Source of the DNA: Flavobacteriales bacterium
GTDB lineage: Bacteria > Bacteroidota > Bacteroidia > Flavobacteriales_F > PHOS-HE28
DNA: 64,000 nucleotides
Reading direction: 5' to 3'
NCBI GenBank assembly: GCA_016713875.1
Contig: JADJOI010000003.1
Location: 3,782,001-3,846,000 of the forward strand
Position 1 is the first letter of the stretch; every line of letters begins with the position of its first letter. The notes under the pieces are model-generated. The model had not been told where the DNA came from. It was given only the letters and a program-made list of their open reading frames with translations, and ran no database searches. Shown piece by piece: positions 8,739 to 15,978 of the stretch. A program made the position numbers and the translations under genes.

Positions 8739-9311
8739 TCAAAGGCTTTTGACGTACTTGTCCAGCTCCTGATGCAGGGCCATGCCCCGCAGGTTCTTGC
8801 CGATGATCACCCCGTTGGGGTCCACCAGGAAGCTCATGGGGATGCCGGAGACCCCGTAGAGACGGGAGGCTTCAGAGGCCCAGTACTTCAGGTCGCTGAC
8901 GTGGTACTTCCAGCTGAGCTTGTCCTGTTCGATGGCACGGCGCCAGGCATCTCGGCTCTTGTCCAGGCTCACGCTGTAGATCTCGAAGCCCTTTCCGTCC
9001 TTGAACTTGGCCGCGCTGTATTTCTGATAGGCCGCCACCACGTTGGGGTTCTCGCGACGGCACGGGCCGCACCAGCTGGCCCAGAAGTCGATGAGGACGT
9101 ATTTGCCGCGCAGCTCCGAGAGCTTGAGGACCTTGGTGCTGTCCACGTTCATGTACGCGAGCTCGGGCGCCTGATCGCCGATGTTGGTGCCCACCTTGGC
9201 TCCCTTGGCGGCCTTCTGGTCCAGGCGTTCGGTGAAGCCGTAGATGGCCAGCAGGGCCACGGCCGAGAGGATGAGCACGCGCAGCTTTTTCGTCGCGGGG
9301 CGGAGGTTCAT
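8739..9311 (-). CDS. TlpA/ResA-like membrane-anchored thioredoxin
   Basis: A 190-residue protein with an N-terminal membrane anchor (about residues 10-26) and a thioredoxin fold outside the membrane. The redox motif is C81-G-P-C84 in the context DFWASWCGPC, and the cis-Pro loop is in GVSGIPMSF. This is the AhpC/TSA-Redoxin subclass used for disulfide reduction, for example in cytochrome c maturation, but the partner is unknown. The start at 9311 is chosen because the -7-like box TACCTTCG (9316-9323) directly precedes it and the signal anchor then begins normally; the longer ORF to 9428 would run through the promoter. A terminator follows. Confidence 0.88.
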   Translation of the reverse strand: MNLRPATKKLRVLILSAVALLAIYGFTERLDQKAAKGAKVGTNIGDQAPELAYMNVDSTKVLKLSELRGKYVLIDFWASWCGPCRRENPNVVAAYQKYSAAKFKDGKGFEIYSVSLDKSRDAWRRAIEQDKLSWKYHVSDLKYWASEASRLYGVSGIPMSFLVDPNGVIIGKNLRGMALHQELDKYVKSL

Positions 9312-9315
9312 GGGA

Positions 9316-9323
9316 CGAAGGTA
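9316..9323 (-). promoter_or_regulatory. Candidate -7 box of thioredoxin-like gene
   Basis: TACCTTCG on the minus strand, one base off TAnnTTTG, 5 bp upstream of the ATG; this implies a nearly leaderless mRNA or a start slightly downstream. Confidence 0.35.
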
Positions 9324-9364
9324 GGGGATGGGTGCGGCGTGGTCAGCCAAGACCGTGCCGGGGA

Positions 9365-9440
9365 CCGGAAAGCCCATGGACCAGGTGCCCCATTGCCCAG
9401 GTGACCATGTGCACATCCGCTCATTCACATCAGTGCATGT
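9365..9440. repeat. Degenerate short-word repeat in murA 3' spacer
   Basis: The spacer between murA and the thioredoxin-like gene is made of imperfectly repeated 7-9 bp words (ACCAGGTG, CCCAGGTGACC, ATGTGCACAT, CATTCACATCAGTGCATG). No ORF or hairpin explains it. It resembles the decayed word repeats common in spacers of Bacteroidota genomes. Confidence 0.35.
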
Positions 9441-9471
9441 CCCCCTGGAGCGGACAGGACGTGCGCCTGGC

Positions 9472-10776
9472 TCACACCACTTCGATCCGCGCCCCGATGG
9501 CGTTCAGGCGGCCCTCAATGTCCTGGTAGCCGCGGCGGATCTGCTCGATGTTGTCGATGGTGCTTACGCCATCGGCGCTCAGTGCGGCGATCAGTAGCGA
9601 CACGCCTGCACGGATGTCGGGGCTGGTCATGCGGATGCCGCGCAACGACATGCCGAAGTCATGGCCGATCACCAGCGCGCGGTGCGGGTCGCACAGGGTG
9701 ATCTGCGCGCCCATCTCGATCAGCTTGTCCACGAAGAACAGGCGGCTCTCGAACATCTTCTGGTGGATGAGCACGCTGCCCTTGGCCTGGATGGCGGTGA
9801 CGAGCACGATGCTGAGCAGGTCGGGTGTGAAGCCGGGCCAGGGCGCGTCCGCCACGATCATCTGGCTGCCATCGATGAACTTGGTGATGGTGTAATGCTC
9901 CTGCGCCGGCACATGGATGTCGTCGCCATTGCGCACCACGGCGATGCCGAGCCGTCGGAACACGTCGGGGATCAAGCCCAGGTGGTCGTAGCCCGTGTCC
10001 TTGATGGTGATCTCGCTGCGCGTCATGGCGGCGAGGCCGATGAAGGAGCCGATCTCGATCATGTCGGGCAGCATGCGGTGCTCGGTCCCGCCGAGCTCCT
10101 TCACGCCATCGATGTGGAGCAGGTTGCTGCCGATGCCGCCGATCCGCGCGCCCATCCGGACCAGCATGTTGCACAGCTGCTGGATGTAGGGCTCGCAGGC
10201 GGCGTTGAAGATGGTGGTGCGCCCCTCGGCGAGCACGGCGGCCATGATGATGTTGGCCGTGCCGGTGACGCTGGCCTCGTCGAGCAGCATGTAGCAGCCC
10301 TTGAGCTGCCTGGCTTCCGCGCGGTAGAAGCCCTCCTTGGCGTCGTACTTGATCTCGGCGCCGAGGCGCTCGAAGCCGATGAAGTGGGTGTCCATGCGGC
10401 GGCGGCCGATCTTGTCGCCACCGGGGCTGGGGATGTAGCCACGGCCGAAGCGCGCCAGGGCCGGGCCCGCCACCATCACACTGCCGCGCAGGCTGCCGCC
10501 CATGCGCTTGTACTCGGGGTCCAGGAAGAACTCGAGGTTCACGGTCTTCGCGGTGAAGCGGTAGGAACCGGGGCCCAGGCCCACCACCTCGACGCCCATG
10601 GCGCGCAGCAGGTCGATGAGCTTGTTCACGTCCACGATGTCGGGCACGTTGTGGATGGTGACCGGCTCGCTGGTGAGCAGCACGGCGCAGAGGATCTGGA
10701 GGGCTTCGTTCTTGGCGCCCTGCGGCACCAGGTCGCCCTTCAGGCGGCGCCCCCCTTCAATGCGGAAACTTCCCAT
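9472..10776 (-). CDS. murA: UDP-N-acetylglucosamine 1-carboxyvinyltransferase MurA
   Basis: A 434-residue MurA, normal length, catalysing the first committed step of peptidoglycan synthesis (enolpyruvyl transfer from PEP to UDP-GlcNAc). K22-N23 in the PEP site is present. The catalytic loop reads PSPGGDKIGRRR, so residue 121 is Asp where E. coli has Cys115. Cys-to-Asp MurA enzymes are active but not alkylated by fosfomycin; this form is usual in Bacteroidota. The start at 10776 matches the family N-terminus MGSFRIEGG. It follows the DUF4290 gene by 107 bp, a pairing I recognise from related genomes, and is probably cotranscribed with it. Confidence 0.97.
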   Translation of the reverse strand: MGSFRIEGGRRLKGDLVPQGAKNEALQILCAVLLTSEPVTIHNVPDIVDVNKLIDLLRAMGVEVVGLGPGSYRFTAKTVNLEFFLDPEYKRMGGSLRGSVMVAGPALARFGRGYIPSPGGDKIGRRRMDTHFIGFERLGAEIKYDAKEGFYRAEARQLKGCYMLLDEASVTGTANIIMAAVLAEGRTTIFNAACEPYIQQLCNMLVRMGARIGGIGSNLLHIDGVKELGGTEHRMLPDMIEIGSFIGLAAMTRSEITIKDTGYDHLGLIPDVFRRLGIAVVRNGDDIHVPAQEHYTITKFIDGSQMIVADAPWPGFTPDLLSIVLVTAIQAKGSVLIHQKMFESRLFFVDKLIEMGAQITLCDPHRALVIGHDFGMSLRGIRMTSPDIRAGVSLLIAALSADGVSTIDNIEQIRRGYQDIEGRLNAIGARIEVV

Positions 10777-10883
10777 GGCATGGCACTTCGTGGTGCGAAG
10801 CAAGCGCCGATGCGGGCCTGTGCGCTGCGCGCGCAAGGCGGGCTGCTAACAAAAGGGGACTGACAACGCGACGACCGCCCGTT

Positions 10884-11543
10884 CTAGTAGCGCCCGCCCT
10901 TCTTGTTGCGGTTGCGGTGGCGCTTCTTCCCGCGCTTGCGCACCTCGGCCTCGTTGCGCGGGCCACTGCGCTGGGCCTGCAGCAGCGCGTCGGTGCTGGC
11001 GAGCTGCTGGTCCTCCTTGAGCTTCACCCGGCCCTTGCTCAGGTCGTTCAGGTCCTTCAGGATCACCCCATCGGGCACCGTGTCCCGGTTCCAGGTCAGG
11101 AACTGGCGCTTCATCAGGTTGGCGATGAGGTGGGCGTAGGCATCGCGCTTCTCGCCGGCCTCGAGGGCGGCGCATTGCTCGATCATGCGCTCCACGAGCT
11201 TGCCGTAGTGGCCGAAGCGGATCGGTGTCTGCGGGTAGGGTACGCGCTCCGGTTTCGTCTCCAGCTCCTCCGGCGATGGCTTGGGGAAGGGGCCGTCCAC
11301 CTCAAGCTTGAACTCGCTCATGATGTACAGGTGGTCCCAAAGGGTACGGTCGGCGTTCTCGCTGTTGCGCAGCTGCGGGTTCAGGCGGCCGATCACCTGG
11401 ATGATGGCCTTGGCCAGTCGGGTGCGTTCAGCTCGATCATCCACGGCCATGCAGTGCTCCACCATGCGTTGCACATGGCGGCCGTATTCGGGGATGATCA
11501 GGCGCGGACGGCGCGTGTTGTAGTCGTAGGCGACGGCGTTCAT
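10884..11543 (-). CDS. DUF4290 domain protein
   Basis: A 219-residue protein of the Bacteroidota-specific DUF4290 family. The conserved N-terminal part starts MNAVAYDYNT and runs to about residue 175; helical stretches such as YGRHVQRMVEHC and YGKLVERMIEQC suggest an internal duplication of a helical unit. The last 20 residues are a strongly basic tail (Arg/Lys/Asn-rich), fitting nucleic-acid or ribosome contact. Function is unknown. The ATG at 11543 is chosen because the family begins there and a good -7 box TACCTTTG lies 50 bp upstream; the longer ORF would overlap the next gene. murA follows. Confidence 0.85.
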   Translation of the reverse strand: MNAVAYDYNTRRPRLIIPEYGRHVQRMVEHCMAVDDRAERTRLAKAIIQVIGRLNPQLRNSENADRTLWDHLYIMSEFKLEVDGPFPKPSPEELETKPERVPYPQTPIRFGHYGKLVERMIEQCAALEAGEKRDAYAHLIANLMKRQFLTWNRDTVPDGVILKDLNDLSKGRVKLKEDQQLASTDALLQAQRSGPRNEAEVRKRGKKRHRNRNKKGGRY

Positions 11544-11593
11544 CGGTCGGGGAGGGCGGGACCGCGCCGGGCGGGTCGCACCGGGGTCCGGCT

Positions 11594-11601
11594 CAAAGGT
11601 A
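11594..11601 (-). promoter_or_regulatory. Candidate -7 box of DUF4290-murA
   Basis: TACCTTTG on the minus strand is a perfect TAnnTTTG match, about 50 bp before the DUF4290 start. The -33 region has no obvious TTG. Confidence 0.45.
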
Positions 11602-11623
11602 GGCGAAGGCATCCACCAGGGCG

Positions 11624-12607
11624 TCATGGGCCGCTCACCGGCCAAAGGCCGTTCCCAGGCACCACCAAGGCCCGGTGCTGCCGCTTGCCATCATATTCGG
11701 CCACGACATGGTATAGTCCTGGACCAAGGCCCAAGGCGTCGCGCCAGATGGGGAGGACCATGCGGCCCTCCGGTCGCGGCCCGTCCGCCAGGACGGACTT
11801 CAGCCGCCCGTGTTGATCGTGGATCGCCACATGAACGGTCCCCACCGGCCGCTCCAGGTCGAAGAACACGAAACAGCGGTCGGGCATCGGGTTCGGGTGC
11901 ACTTCGAAATACCCGGACGACCGTTCGTGGGCGCTCACCGGATGCGCGAAATACGCTTCGAAGGTCAGGTTGTCGATCATCCATCCATCGCGCGTCTCGG
12001 GGATGCTGTCGCTGTGGAAGCCGAACCGGACGTAGATGGTATCGGTCTGCACTAAGCCGGTGTTCGTCCAGCAGAAGGAGGTGAAGCACCAATCCACCCC
12101 CGTGGCGGCGCTGCCGCTGCGCCCGCTGAAACCCATCTGGCCGTTGCTGAGCGTGTCGGCCTGTAGCGGTTGCCAACCGGGGCCGAAGAATTCAACCTCC
12201 AAGGGCATCAACCAGTCGTCAAAGGCGTTCGTCCAGGTGGCGCCATGGTCCCAGCTCACTTCCACATAGCCTCCATCGTTCAGCGTGTCCGTGTCGAACG
12301 CCTGATAGAAGCTCATGAAGAACACCGGGCTCCATAAGAGCTCCTGAGTGGAAGCCTTCACCAACACGCTGCTCTGCGCGTTCGCGGGGTATGGAGCAAG
12401 GGTATCCGTCACGAGCACGTTCGGGGCGGAGTACGGGCTGGAAAAGAAGGCCTTCTGCGGTGGACCCACCTGCCACACGTTGCCTTGTGCGGTGTCCAGC
12501 TCCCAGAGCACATCGTCCTGCCCACCTGGGTCGAAGTCCGTGTACACGAACTGTGCGCCCGAGAGCAGGGGCGCGACCAGGAGCAGGGAGGTGAGCGTGC
12601 TGCGCAT
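11624..12607 (-). CDS. Secreted protein with T9SS type A sorting domain
   Basis: A 327-residue protein with signal peptide (MRSTLTSLLLVAPLLSGA, cleavage near residue 18) and a mature region that looks like a beta-sandwich of the MAM or carbohydrate-binding sort: WSPVFFMSFYQAFDTD, SWDHGATW, GWMIDNLTFEAYF. The C-terminal 80 residues form a T9SS type A sorting domain, with VHPNPMPDR, HDQHGRLK and LGPGLYHVVAEYDGKRQHRALVV in order. It is therefore expected to cross the outer membrane and be attached to the surface or released. Substrate unknown. The ATG at 12607 is chosen for the signal peptide. Confidence 0.85.
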   Translation of the reverse strand: MRSTLTSLLLVAPLLSGAQFVYTDFDPGGQDDVLWELDTAQGNVWQVGPPQKAFFSSPYSAPNVLVTDTLAPYPANAQSSVLVKASTQELLWSPVFFMSFYQAFDTDTLNDGGYVEVSWDHGATWTNAFDDWLMPLEVEFFGPGWQPLQADTLSNGQMGFSGRSGSAATGVDWCFTSFCWTNTGLVQTDTIYVRFGFHSDSIPETRDGWMIDNLTFEAYFAHPVSAHERSSGYFEVHPNPMPDRCFVFFDLERPVGTVHVAIHDQHGRLKSVLADGPRPEGRMVLPIWRDALGLGPGLYHVVAEYDGKRQHRALVVPGNGLWPVSGP

Positions 12608-12709
12608 GAGCAGGGCTTTATGGGGTGGACAGGCTTCCAACCCCATCCGCTGCCTGTGAACCGAGCGGTCCGTTCGGATGTTACCTTGGACATTCAGAAT
12701 CCCAAGCCC

Positions 12710-13399
12710 ATGATCCGCACGCTCTTCACCCTAGGACTCGCCACCATCGCCCTGCATGTGGGCGCGCAGGAGTTTGCCCACACCTTCGGGTCCACCAAGG
12801 CCGTGCCCGAGTCGTTCAGCCTGGACAAGTCCGGTTGCCGCGACAACAGTGCGCTGGCGGCGGGCTTCCGCTACACGCGACCGCTCGGTGAGCGGTTCGG
12901 ATTGGGCTTCGGTCTGGCGCATGAATGGCGCCGGGCCAGCGCCGAGCAGGAGACGGCTGACGGCACCGTGCCCCTCAACGAGGTGGACGGCCGCGGCGTG
13001 CTGGTGCAGGTGATGGGGCAGTACAAGTTGTTCACCTGCTCAAGCCGATGTGGAGGCACCTTCGGGGTCATGATGGGCGCCGACGTGTCGCTGCCCTATC
13101 GCACCAATGCCCTGCGCTTTGATGCGAGCGGGTCCGAACTGTCGAGCGGCCGCGTGGATGCGGCGTTCCAGGCCGGGTTGGCGCTGCGCGCGGGAGTCCG
13201 GTACTCCATCCCGCTCTGCCACAGCATGGGCTTCTTCATGGAGCCGCAGGTGGTGTACAAGGCGGTCCTGGACCGCACGGACGAGGCCTTCGTGGAGGGT
13301 CGCGGCGGCAGCAGGGTCGGTGATCGCCTCGGCATGGGCATGCAGGGCGGGGTCTACCTGTCGCTGGTCGACGGTTGCCCGATGACCAAGGGCCGATAA
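12710..13399 (+). CDS. Putative outer-membrane beta-barrel protein
   Basis: A 229-residue protein with signal peptide (MIRTLFTLGLATIALHVGAQ). The mature chain has repeated short amphipathic strands (FGLGFGLAHEWRRA, GVLVQVMGQYKLF, FQAGLALRAGVRYSI, GMGMQGGVYLSLV), consistent with a small barrel. Four cysteines (CSSRCGG, IPLCHSM, DGCPM) may form disulfides. No named family recognised. The start at 12710 follows a weak -7 box TACCTTGG (12682-12689). It is convergent with the helicase gene. Confidence 0.65.
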   Translation: MIRTLFTLGLATIALHVGAQEFAHTFGSTKAVPESFSLDKSGCRDNSALAAGFRYTRPLGERFGLGFGLAHEWRRASAEQETADGTVPLNEVDGRGVLVQVMGQYKLFTCSSRCGGTFGVMMGADVSLPYRTNALRFDASGSELSSGRVDAAFQAGLALRAGVRYSIPLCHSMGFFMEPQVVYKAVLDRTDEAFVEGRGGSRVGDRLGMGMQGGVYLSLVDGCPMTKGR

Positions 13400-13427
13400 G
13401 CGGCCGTGTCGGTCCGCGTTCGGAAGG

Positions 13428-15818
13428 TCATCCTTCCACCACCCGGAGCTTCGCGAAGCGCAGCAGCAGTTGTTTCTGCCCGGCACTGGGGAAGAACACC
13501 GTGGCCTTCAGGTCCGGTGCGCGCCCCTCGATCTTGAGCACCTTGCCGCGGCCGAAGCGTTCGTGCTCCACGGTCATGCCCTCGGCGAGGTCGGGTGATG
13601 GACCGCCCAGGCTGGTGGTGGCCTCCAGCGGGGCACCGCCATCGGTGATGCGTTTGAGGCTCTTGCGCGGCGGTGCGGCCGGGGGCGGTGGGCCGGATGG
13701 CGCCGGCCGGGCCGACGGGGCCGACCGCTCGCGACCGGGCACAGGCCGGGCGCCCGCCTCTGAGGCGGGCCGGTCGAAGGCTCCGGCGCGGCTGGCCCAG
13801 GGCGGGGTGATGGACCGGCGCTCGCTGAAGCCTGGTCCGGAGCGGGTGTTCGCCGTGGGCAGTTCGAGGTACTTCGGATCGATCTCATCGATGAAGCGGC
13901 TCGGCTCGCCGGCGGTGAGCTGCCCCCATTTGTAGCGGCTCATGGCGTAGCTCAAGGTGGCGCGGATACGAGCCCGGGTGAGGGCCACGTAGAAAAGCCG
14001 GCGCTCCTCCTCCAGGTCGGCACGGGTGGTCACGCTCATCTGGTTGGGGAACAGCTCCTCCTCCAGGCCTACGATGTGCACATAAGAGAACTCCAGGCCC
14101 TTGGCACTGTGGATGGTCATGAGGCTCACCCGGTCCGTGTCGTTCGGATCCTCGTTGTCCGCATCGGTCAGCAGCGCCACGTCGATGAGGAAGTCGGACA
14201 GGGTGCGGGGGGCGTCGGTGCCCTCCTGTGCATCGCTGAAGGCCTTCATGCCGGCCAGCAGTTCCTGGATGTTCTCGTAGCGGCTCACGCCCTCGGGCGT
14301 CTTGTCGGCGAAGAGGTCGCTGAGGAGGCCGGTGGTGCGGGCGATGTACTCCCCGAGCGCATGCGCGCTCTGGTCCTCGAGCATGGTGCGGAAGCTGCGC
14401 ACCATCAGCACGAACTCCGCCAGGCGCTTGCGCATGCCGTCGTGCACATCGAGCTCGCCGAGGTGGGCGTTCAGCAGGTCCCACACGCTGATGGAGCGTT
14501 CGCCGGCGGCCACCATCAGCTTCTCCACGGTGGTCTGCCCGATGCCGCGGGCGGGGTAGTTGATGATGCGCTTGAGCGCCTCCTCATCGTTGGGGTTGCA
14601 GGTGAGGCGGAAGTAGGCCAGCAGGTCCTTGATCTCCTTGCGCTGGTAGAAGCTGAGGCCGCCGTGGATGCGGTAGGGGATGTTGAGCTTGCGCAGGGCT
14701 TCCTCCATGCTGCGGCTCTGCGCGTTGGTGCGGTACAGGATCGCGAATTCCTTGTTGGCCACCTGGCGCTGCATCCGCATTTCGAAGATGCTGTGCGCCA
14801 CGAAGGTCCCCTCTTCGTTGTCGCTCATGGCCCGGTGTACGAGGATGCGCTCACCCTCCGGGTTGTCCGTCCAGACCGTCTTGCGGATCTGGTCTCGGTT
14901 CTTGTCGATCACCGAGTTGGCGGCGCCGACGATGACCTTGGTGCTCCGGTAGTTCTGTTCGAGCTTGAAGAGCACATGGTCGGGGTAGTCCTTCCGGAAG
15001 TTGAGGATGTTCTGGATGTTGGCCCCGCGAAAGGCATAGATGCTCTGGCTGTCGTCGCCCACCACTGTGAGGTTCTCGTGCCGCGCGGCGAGGGTGCGCA
15101 CGATATTGTACTGGGCGAGGTTCGTGTCCTGGTACTCGTCCACCAGGATGTATTGGAACCGCTGCTGGTACTTCAGCATGGCGTCCGGGTGGTCGCGGAA
15201 GAGCAGGTTGGTGTTGAACAGGAGGTCGTCGAAGTCCATGGCACCGGCGCGGAAGCAACGTTCGGCGTAGGCCTTGTAGAGCTCACCGAGCCTGGGCCGC
15301 AGCGCGGCGGCATCGGCGGCCATCAGCTCGGCGTTGTTCAGGTACTCCAGTGGGCCGATGAGGTTGTTCTTGGCGATGCTGATGCGGCCGTGCACCTGAT
15401 TGGGCTTGTACAGCTTGTCGTCCAGCTGCCACTCCTTGAGGATGGTCTTGATCAGCGAGCGGCTGTCGTCGGTGTCGTAGATGGTGAAGTCCTTGGGGTA
15501 CCCGAGCTTGTCGGCCTCGGTGCGAAGGATGCGGGCGAAGACGCTGTGGAAGGTGCCCATCCACAGGTTGGCGGCCTCGCTCCGGCCCACCACATGGGCG
15601 ATGCGCTCCTTCATCTCGCGGGCCGCCTTGTTGGTGAAGGTGAGGGCGAGCACCCGGAAGGCATCGATGCCCTTCACGGCGAGCAGGTGGGCGATGCGGA
15701 CGGTGAGCACACGGGTCTTGCCCGAACCGGCGCCGGCGATCACGAGGTTGGGGCCGTCGGTGTGCACCACCGCGGCATGCTGCGCCTCATTGAGGCCCTT
15801 GAGGTGTTCGTACTGCAC
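13428..15818 (-). CDS. pcrA: UvrD/PcrA-type superfamily 1 DNA helicase
   Basis: About 796 residues from a GTG start. It unwinds DNA 3' to 5' in repair and replication-fork maintenance. Helicase motif I is GAGSGKT at 29-35, motif II is VDEYQDT, and the Q-motif, GDDSQSIYAFRGA (III), QNYRS (IV), TIHSAKGLEF (V) and VALTRAR (VI) are all present. The C-terminal 60 residues form the Tudor-like domain (VEHERFGRGKVLKIEG) typical of PcrA and its RNA-polymerase contact. I prefer GTG at 15818 (VQYEHLKGLNEAQ, matching the family N-terminus) over ATG at 15875, because a -7 box lies at 15861-15868, inside the longer version. A low-complexity Pro/Ala linker precedes the Tudor domain. Confidence 0.93.
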   Translation of the reverse strand: MQYEHLKGLNEAQHAAVVHTDGPNLVIAGAGSGKTRVLTVRIAHLLAVKGIDAFRVLALTFTNKAAREMKERIAHVVGRSEAANLWMGTFHSVFARILRTEADKLGYPKDFTIYDTDDSRSLIKTILKEWQLDDKLYKPNQVHGRISIAKNNLIGPLEYLNNAELMAADAAALRPRLGELYKAYAERCFRAGAMDFDDLLFNTNLLFRDHPDAMLKYQQRFQYILVDEYQDTNLAQYNIVRTLAARHENLTVVGDDSQSIYAFRGANIQNILNFRKDYPDHVLFKLEQNYRSTKVIVGAANSVIDKNRDQIRKTVWTDNPEGERILVHRAMSDNEEGTFVAHSIFEMRMQRQVANKEFAILYRTNAQSRSMEEALRKLNIPYRIHGGLSFYQRKEIKDLLAYFRLTCNPNDEEALKRIINYPARGIGQTTVEKLMVAAGERSISVWDLLNAHLGELDVHDGMRKRLAEFVLMVRSFRTMLEDQSAHALGEYIARTTGLLSDLFADKTPEGVSRYENIQELLAGMKAFSDAQEGTDAPRTLSDFLIDVALLTDADNEDPNDTDRVSLMTIHSAKGLEFSYVHIVGLEEELFPNQMSVTTRADLEEERRLFYVALTRARIRATLSYAMSRYKWGQLTAGEPSRFIDEIDPKYLELPTANTRSGPGFSERRSITPPWASRAGAFDRPASEAGARPVPGRERSAPSARPAPSGPPPPAAPPRKSLKRITDGGAPLEATTSLGGPSPDLAEGMTVEHERFGRGKVLKIEGRAPDLKATVFFPSAGQKQLLLRFAKLRVVEG

Positions 15819-15860
15819 GGGCTTGGGCGTGCGCGCCGGTGCACCCGCACGGCACGTCCG

Positions 15861-15868
15861 CGAAGGTA
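15861..15868 (-). promoter_or_regulatory. Candidate -7 box of pcrA
   Basis: TACCTTCG on the minus strand. Its position within the first codons of the longest ORF argues for the downstream GTG start. Confidence 0.35.
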
Positions 15869-15929
15869 GGCGCATGGGGCGGGCCTTCCGGCCGTGATTT
15901 TCAACAGGGACGAGGAACCGGCATGAACA

Positions 15930-15959
15930 GGGAAGGGCCTCCCGATGGAGGCCCTTCCC
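15930..15959. terminator. 13-bp perfect hairpin between two minus-strand genes
   Basis: GGGAAGGGCCTCC (15930-15942) pairs perfectly with 15947-15959 around loop CGAT, 20 bp after the stop of the secreted-protein gene. There is no strong T-run, so termination may be partial or factor-assisted. Confidence 0.55.
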
Positions 15960-15978
15960 CGCGGGGACATGCCGTCCG

